Below the pieces are notes generated by a model. It made no database searches, was not told the DNA's origin, and was given only the letters and a program-made list of their open reading frames with translations. Shown one piece after another: positions 58,531 to 64,000 of a stretch of 64,000 nt of DNA. This stretch comes from Mermis nigrescens (lineage: Eukaryota; Nematoda; Enoplea; Mermithida; Mermithidae). The first letter of the stretch is position 1. Each line of letters opens with the position of its first letter. A program made the translations under genes and the position numbers. The stretch covers positions 1 to 64,000 of the forward strand of contig JAVLUZ010000054.1 in the NCBI GenBank assembly GCA_036768485.1. The letters run 5' to 3'.

Positions 58531-59467
58531 ACATATAATTTACCAGTTTACGTGAAGTAAGTACAAGAGTAAGTAAATAACATATGTACCTACAAGATTT
58601 TCAATAAGTTTGTAAATCAGCGGCTTTTTTGCAGAAACTGATAATTAATCTGTTCGTTTATTTACAACATTACAGCGTGGTTAAGAACAGACATACGTGG
58701 GGGGTTAGGGGGTCCCCTTACCACACATGCACAGTATGGGAATTCTGTGGGGAGGAGGGGGGAAATTTTAAAGCGCCTCTTCTGGGCCGGAAATTAGTGG
58801 GTGGGTACGCGTTGAACACTTAGTTTTTCGGCGTTTCTGACGATGCCCATCTCTCTAGAGCATAAAAACACAAAAAAATTCGACAAAAAATAAAAAAGTC
58901 GAATAAATTGGACAAATGTAGTTAAAATATGAGTACATGGCGCGAGCGCCAAAAATTTGACTGTTGAGCAAATAGATTAGCTAAAACGTTTTAAAAAGCA
59001 CGTTTTCTGCGAATTTTAGGAAAATTTTGAAAATATGCGAATTCTGGGGATTTATAAGGCGGGGGGGGGGTAAAATTTATCTGGAGGATGAAACCCCCAT
59101 GATCATGTCTGGTCCTGACCTCTAACCCAGAATGGAAAAATGGAAAATTTTCTCGGTAAATTGAGGCTGAATGAAGGCAAAAAGAGATAAAAATTGAAAC
59201 TTTTACTCAAAAGTGCTCTAAATTGACCAGAAACTGTGTACCTAATAACATAGTTTTAATGCTATTTTGGCGTTTATATCAATTTTCTGGGGTCATTTTG
59301 GCCCAAAAACGTTGAATTCTTGACCAACACCCTCAGATCAGCCATGCTGTGCATCTATGATTAAGACAGGCCAGGGCCCGGTTACAACTATTCAATAACT
59401 CAGTAGATATACATAATTACAATAATATCCGGTCGCACCACACACGATTAATAGTAGTACTTATCAG

Positions 59468-59719
59468 CATACGTGGGCAGCAAGAAAATTCTGGGTGGGG
59501 GTGCAAGATTTTTGAAAGGTCAAAAAATTGCCTTTAAAATGGTGCTATGGCGAAAAAACACCATTTTTCGACGTTTCCCATCGAGAACCATCCATTGGCA
59601 TCAAAACATTGCGAAAAAAATTTTTAAAAATTGAATTCTATGGGGGTATTCTGATTTCTGCGGGGGGGGGGTATTTTTTGGTTTCTCGGGGGGATGCATA
59701 CCCCCCACGCCCAGGTGTG
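59468..59719 (+). mobile_element. Family B MITE in tandem unit 1 (copies at 61326-61578 and 63182-63428)
   Basis: CATACGTGGGCAGC and GCCCAGGTGTG ends with perfect duplication CTTATCAG (59460-59467, 59720-59727). It was present before the unit was amplified, since all three copies share it and its target duplication. Confidence 0.9.
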
Positions 59720-59824
59720 CTTATCAGTCCTGTTGAGATGTATCTACTTAATAATTCATTAAAGCAGCCGCCGATGGTGCAACCGGATTTTTCACTATTT
59801 AACTAATAGAATAGTTTATTTCAG

Positions 59825-59947
59825 TGGTCCAGTGGTCGTTGAAAAAATAAATCAAAGACGACTGCATACAGATGTTCTAGCTAAAACGGCAATCAAAAGA
59901 AATCCGCAAGAATGTGAAACAGACCAGTTTTTCTCATACCTACCTCT
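59825..59947 (+). CDS. Coding exon, tandem copy 1 (intact)
   Basis: Acceptor TTTATTTCAG and donor CT|GTAAGA enclose 123 bp with one open frame, GPVVVEKINQRRLHTDVLAK then TAIKRNPQECETDQFFSYLP. The exon begins after two carried bases and ends with two left over, so its length is a multiple of three and copies could be spliced in series without losing frame. The composition looks like a real protein segment, but I do not recognise the family, and no partner exon is visible in the window. Confidence 0.5.
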
Positions 59948-59972
59948 GTAAGAACTAAACTCAGAGATACTT

Positions 59973-60230
59973 ATGCACATAATTTATGTACTAAGAAATA
60001 CAAGAGTTTATGTCTATAGCCTTACATTACATAAAATGGCCGACATAATACTATTCGACGAATCAGGTCAACACCACAATCTTAAGCCAGAAAACAGATT
60101 AATCATGCGTACAGTTTTATTAAGTAAACGTACGAATACATCAATGAAAACCAAGCCAGAAAAGAAACCCGACGAAAGAAAAACCAGAAATTATAGGAAC
60201 ACTGAAATACGAGCAATTGATGCGGTTTGA
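59973..60230 (+). other. 85-codon open frame repeated in every tandem unit
   Basis: ATG frame beginning MHIIYVLRNTRVYVYSLTLH and ending in a Lys/Arg-rich segment, RNTEIRAIDAV. Also at 61827-62090 (two codons longer at the start) and 63683-63940. It starts 25 bp beyond the donor of the upstream exon, so it is probably intron sequence. The copies are too alike overall for its conservation to mean selection. Confidence 0.25.
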
Positions 60231-61683
60231 TAATTTATTACTTCAATGTATCCTCGCAAATTGAAAATAAATTAATAACTGAAAGAGCCAATCAGCGTCT
60301 GAAAGGGAAATACCTACATATCAAATGTTATCTATACGACAGTGAAAACATAGTTCGAAGTTTATAGCTTGAGTTGGTAATTAATATACATGCAAGTGGA
60401 GGTCCTCTCCGATATAATTATCATAAAATTGCCGTAAATATGAGTTTGACATAGGTACACATGATACCTACAAGATTTTGAATAAGTTTGTAAATCAGCG
60501 GCTTTTTTGCAGAAACTGATAATTAATCTGTTCGTTTATTTACAACATTACAGCGTGGTTAAGAACAGACATACGTGGGGGGTTAGGGGTCCCCTTACCA
60601 CACATGCACAGTATGGGAATTCTGTGGGGAGGGGGGGTGAAATTTTAAAGCGCCGCTTCTGGGCCGGAAATTAGTAAGTGGGTACGCGTTGAACGATTAG
60701 TTTTTCGGCGTCTAGAGCATGAAAACACAAAAAAATTCGACAAAAAATAAAAAAAGTCGAATAAATTGGACAAATGTAGTTAAAATATGAGTACATGACG
60801 CGAGCGCCAAAAATTTGACTGTTGAGCAAATAGATTAGCTAAAACGTTTTAAAAAGCACGTTTTCTGCGAATTTTAGGAAAATTTTGAAAATATGCGAAT
60901 TCTGGGGATTTATAAGGCGGGGGGGGGGTAAAATTTATCTGGAGGATGAAACCCCCCATGATCATGTCTGGTCCTGACCTCTAACCCAGAATGGAAAAAT
61001 GGAAAATTTTCTCGGTAAATTGAGGCTGAATGAAGGCAAAAAGAGATAAAAATTGAAACTTTTACTCAAAAGTGCTCTAAATTGACCAGAAACTGTGTAC
61101 CTAATAACATAGTTTTAATGCTATTTTGGCGTTTATATCAATTTTTGGGGTCATTTTGGCCCAAAAACGTTGAATTCTTGACCAACACCCTCAGATCAGC
61201 CATGCTGTGCATCTATGATTAAGACAGGCCAGGGCCCGGTTACAACTATTCAATAACTCAGTAGATATACATAATTACAATAATATCCGGTCGCACCACA
61301 CACGATTAATAGTAGTACTTATCAGCATACGTGGGCAGCAAGAAAATTCTGGGTGGGGGGTGCAAGATTTTTGAAAGGTCAAACAATTGCCTTTAAAATG
61401 GTGGTATGGCGAAATAAACACCATTTTTCGACGTTTCCTATCGAGAACCATCCATTGGCATCAACACATTGCGAAAAAAATTTTTAAAAATTGAATTCTA
61501 TAGGGGGTATTCTGATTTCTGCGGGTGGGGGTATTTTTTGGTTTCTCGGGGGATGCATACCACCCACGCCCAGGTGTGCTTATCAGTCCTGTTGAGATGT
61601 ATCTACTTAATAATTCATTAAAGCAGCCGCCGATGGTGCAACCGGATTTTTCACTATTTAACTCATAGAATAGTTTATTTCAG

Positions 61684-61807
61684 TGGTCCAGTGGTCGTTG
61701 AAAAAAATAAATCAAAGACGACTGCATACAGATATTCTAGCTGAAACGGCAATCAAAAGAAAACCGCAAGAATGTGAAACAGACCAGTTTTTCTCATACC
61801 TACCTCT
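61684..61807 (+). pseudogene. Tandem copy 2 of the exon, frameshifted
   Basis: Same splice sites as 59825-59947, but seven A after GTTG instead of six, so the frame breaks after VVVEK and soon meets a stop. Other changes (ATTCTAGCTGAAACGG) are few. A homopolymer error in the assembly could cause this. Confidence 0.45.
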
Positions 61808-63533
61808 GTAAGAACTAAACTCAGAGATGCTTATGCACATAATTTATGTACTAAGAAATACAAGAGTTTATGTCGATTGCCTTGCATTACATAAAATGGC
61901 CGACATAATACTATTCGACGAATCAGGTCAACACCACAACCTTAAGCCAGAAAACAGATTAATCATGCGTACAGTTTTATTAAGTAAACGTACGAATACA
62001 TCAATGAAAACCAAGCCAGAAAAGAAACCCGACGAAAGAAAAACCAGAAATTATAGGAACACTGAAATACGAGCAATTGATGCGGTTTGATAATTTATTA
62101 CTTCAATGTATCCTCGCAAATTGAAAATAAATTAATAACTGAAAGAGCCAATCAGCGTCTGAAAGGGAAATACCTACATATCAAATGTTATCTATACGAC
62201 AGTGAAAACATAGTTCGAAGTTTATAGCTTGAGTTGGTAATTAATATACATGCAAGTGGAGGTCCTCTCCGATATAATTATCATAAAATTGCCGTAAATA
62301 TGAGTTTGACATAGGTACACATGATACCTACAAGATTTTCAATAAGTTTGTAAATCAGCGGCTTTTTTGCAGAAACTGATAATTAATCTGTTCGTTTATT
62401 TACAACATTACAGCGTGGTTAAGAACAGACATACGTGGGGGTTAGGGGGTCCCCTTACCACACATGCACAGTATGGGAATTCTGTGGGGAGGGGGGGTGA
62501 AATTTTAAAGCGCCGCTTCTGGGCCGGAAATTAGTAAGTGGGTACGCGTTGAACGATTAGTTTTTCGGCGTCTAGAGCATAAAAACAAAAAAATTCGACA
62601 AAAAATAAAAAAAGTCGAATAAATTGGACAAATGTAGTTAAAATATGAGTACATGACGCGAGCGCCAAAAATTTGACTGTTGAGCAAATAGATTAGCTAA
62701 AACGTTTTAAAAAGCACGTTTTCTGCGAATTTTAGAAAAATTTTGAAAATATGCGAATTCTGGGGATTTATAAGGCGGGGGGGGGTAAAATTTATCTGGA
62801 GGATGAAACCCCCATGATCATGTCTGGTCCTGACCTCTAACCCAGAATGGAAAAATGGAAAATTTTCTCGGTAAATTGAGGCTGAATGAAGGCAAAAAGA
62901 GATAAAAATTGAAACTTTTACTCAAAAGTGCTCTAAATTGACCAGAAACTGTGTACCTAATAACATAGTTTTAATGCTATTTTGGCGTTCATATCAATTT
63001 TTGGGGTCATTTTGGCCCAAAAACGTTGAATTCTTGACCAACACCCTCAGATCAGCCATGCTGTGCATCTATGATTAAGACAGGCCAGGGCCCGGTTACA
63101 ACTATTCAATAACTCAGTAGATATACATAATTACAATAATATCCGGTCGCACCACACACGATTAATAGTAGTACTTATCAGCATACGTGGGCAGCAAGAA
63201 AATTCTGGGTGGGGGGTGCAAGATTTTGAAAGGTCAAACAATTGCCTTTAAAATGGTGGTATGGCGAAAAAAACACCATTTTTCGACGTTTCCCATCGAG
63301 AACCATCCATTGGCATCAACACATTGCGAAAAAATTTTTAAAAATTGAATTCTATGGGGGTATTCTGATTTCGCGGGGGGGTATTTTTTGGTTTCTCGGG
63401 GGGATGCATACCCCCACGCCCAGGTGTGCTTATCAGTCCTGTTAAGATGTATCTACTTAATAATTCATTAAAGCAGCCGCCGATGGTGCAACCGGATTTT
63501 TCACTATTTAACTAATAGAATAGTTTATTTCAG

Positions 63534-63657
63534 TGGTCCAGTGGTCGTTGAAAAAAATAAATCAAAGACGACTGCATACAGATGTTCTAGCTAAAACGGC
63601 AATCAAAAGAAAACCGCAAGAATGTGAAACAGACCAGTTTTTCTCATACCTACCTCT
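63534..63657 (+). pseudogene. Tandem copy 3 of the exon, frameshifted
   Basis: Carries the same extra A as copy 2, with otherwise the copy 1 sequence apart from AAACCGCAAG for AAATCCGCAAG-type changes. Splice sites intact. Confidence 0.45.
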
Positions 63658-64000
63658 GTAAGAACTAAACTCAGAGATACTTATGCACATAATTTATGTA
63701 CTAAGAAATACAAGAGTTTATGTCTATTGCCTTACATTACATAAAATGGCCGACATAATACTATTCGACGAATCAGGTCAACACCACAATCTTAAGCCAG
63801 AAAACAGATTAATCATGCGTACAGTTTTATTAAGTAAACGTACGAATACATCAATGAAAACCAAGCCAGAAAAGAAACCCGACGAAAGAAAAACCAGAAA
63901 TTATAGGAACACTGAAATACGAGCAATTGATGCGGTTTGATAATTTATTACTTCAATGTATCCTCGCAAATTGAAAATAAATTAATAACTGAAAGAGCCA

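Larger units (their letters stand above)
58593..64000 (+). repeat. Direct tandem array of a unit of about 1.87 kb, three copies (third cut off)
   Basis: CAAGATTTTCAATAAGTTTG-type starts occur at 58593, 60471 and 62331, giving units of 1878 and 1860 bp and 1670 bp of a third. The copies are near-identical, differing mainly in homopolymer lengths and rare substitutions. Each holds, in order: a family C copy (58727-59112 in unit 1), family I (59110-59365), a family B MITE with target duplication CTTATCAG, a coding exon, and an 85-codon open frame. The copy before unit 1 ends abruptly. The array probably continues past the window. Confidence 0.95.

Noticed and set aside
1..64000. tRNA, rRNA, CRISPR array, prokaryotic operon or intact transposase/retrovirus genes
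   Set aside because: I saw no cloverleaf with A/B boxes, no rRNA-like conserved blocks, no regularly spaced repeats, and no frame with DDE, reverse transcriptase or integrase motifs. A covariance-model and profile search could still find something I missed.

Overview
This window is animal nuclear DNA: AT-rich, with short exons separated by GT-AG introns, and most of its length made of dispersed repeats. The recognisable genes are a two-pore-domain (K2P/TWK-type) potassium channel, a LIN37 (DREAM complex) homologue and a PP1-like phosphatase. I suspect a nematode or another ecdysozoan, because of the TWK-like channel and small genes in repeat-rich DNA, but nothing here fixes the species. Almost all apparent long ORFs are translations of repeats. 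The real genes had to be assembled from exons by matching splice sites and codon phase.

Layout. 1-41 is a G homopolymer at the window edge. 130-216 may be the last exon of an upstream gene (+). 3.8-20.6 kb (+) is a divergent PPP-family phosphatase in nine phase-compatible exons, with one more possible 5' exon at 3.08 kb; its introns are packed with transposon remnants. 21.8-31.5 kb (-) is a complete five-exon K2P channel of 760 residues, tail-to-tail with the phosphatase. 31.5-46.8 kb has no gene I can support; it holds foldback elements, two large tandem-repeat blocks built around GTGTAAA sequences, and copies of several MITE families. 46.8-49.9 kb (-) holds the conserved 3' exons of a lin-37 homologue, with a possible upstream exon near 52.8 kb. 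A good orphan exon lies at 55,993-56,102 (-). From 58.6 kb to the window end there is a direct tandem array of a unit of about 1.87 kb (three copies, the last cut off). Each copy carries the same spliceable coding exon, intact in the first and frameshifted in the other two.

The repeats are unusually readable. At least four short non-autonomous families (called A, B, G and the ACCCGC element here) have terminal inverted repeats and 8-bp target duplications, which marks them as hAT-type. Families C, D, E, F, H, I and J are other dispersed repeats. Several copies are nested in one another, giving a relative order of insertion. Many of these otherwise different families carry the same small GC-rich hairpin, consensus TTTCGGCGC-GAA-GCGCCGAAA, in an AT-rich background. 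That hairpin and the tandem exon array are the features I would follow up first.

As far as function can be read, the genes are unrelated: a membrane leak channel, a soluble Ser/Thr phosphatase and a chromatin repressor subunit. I see no operon and no mobile-element gene with an intact transposase.
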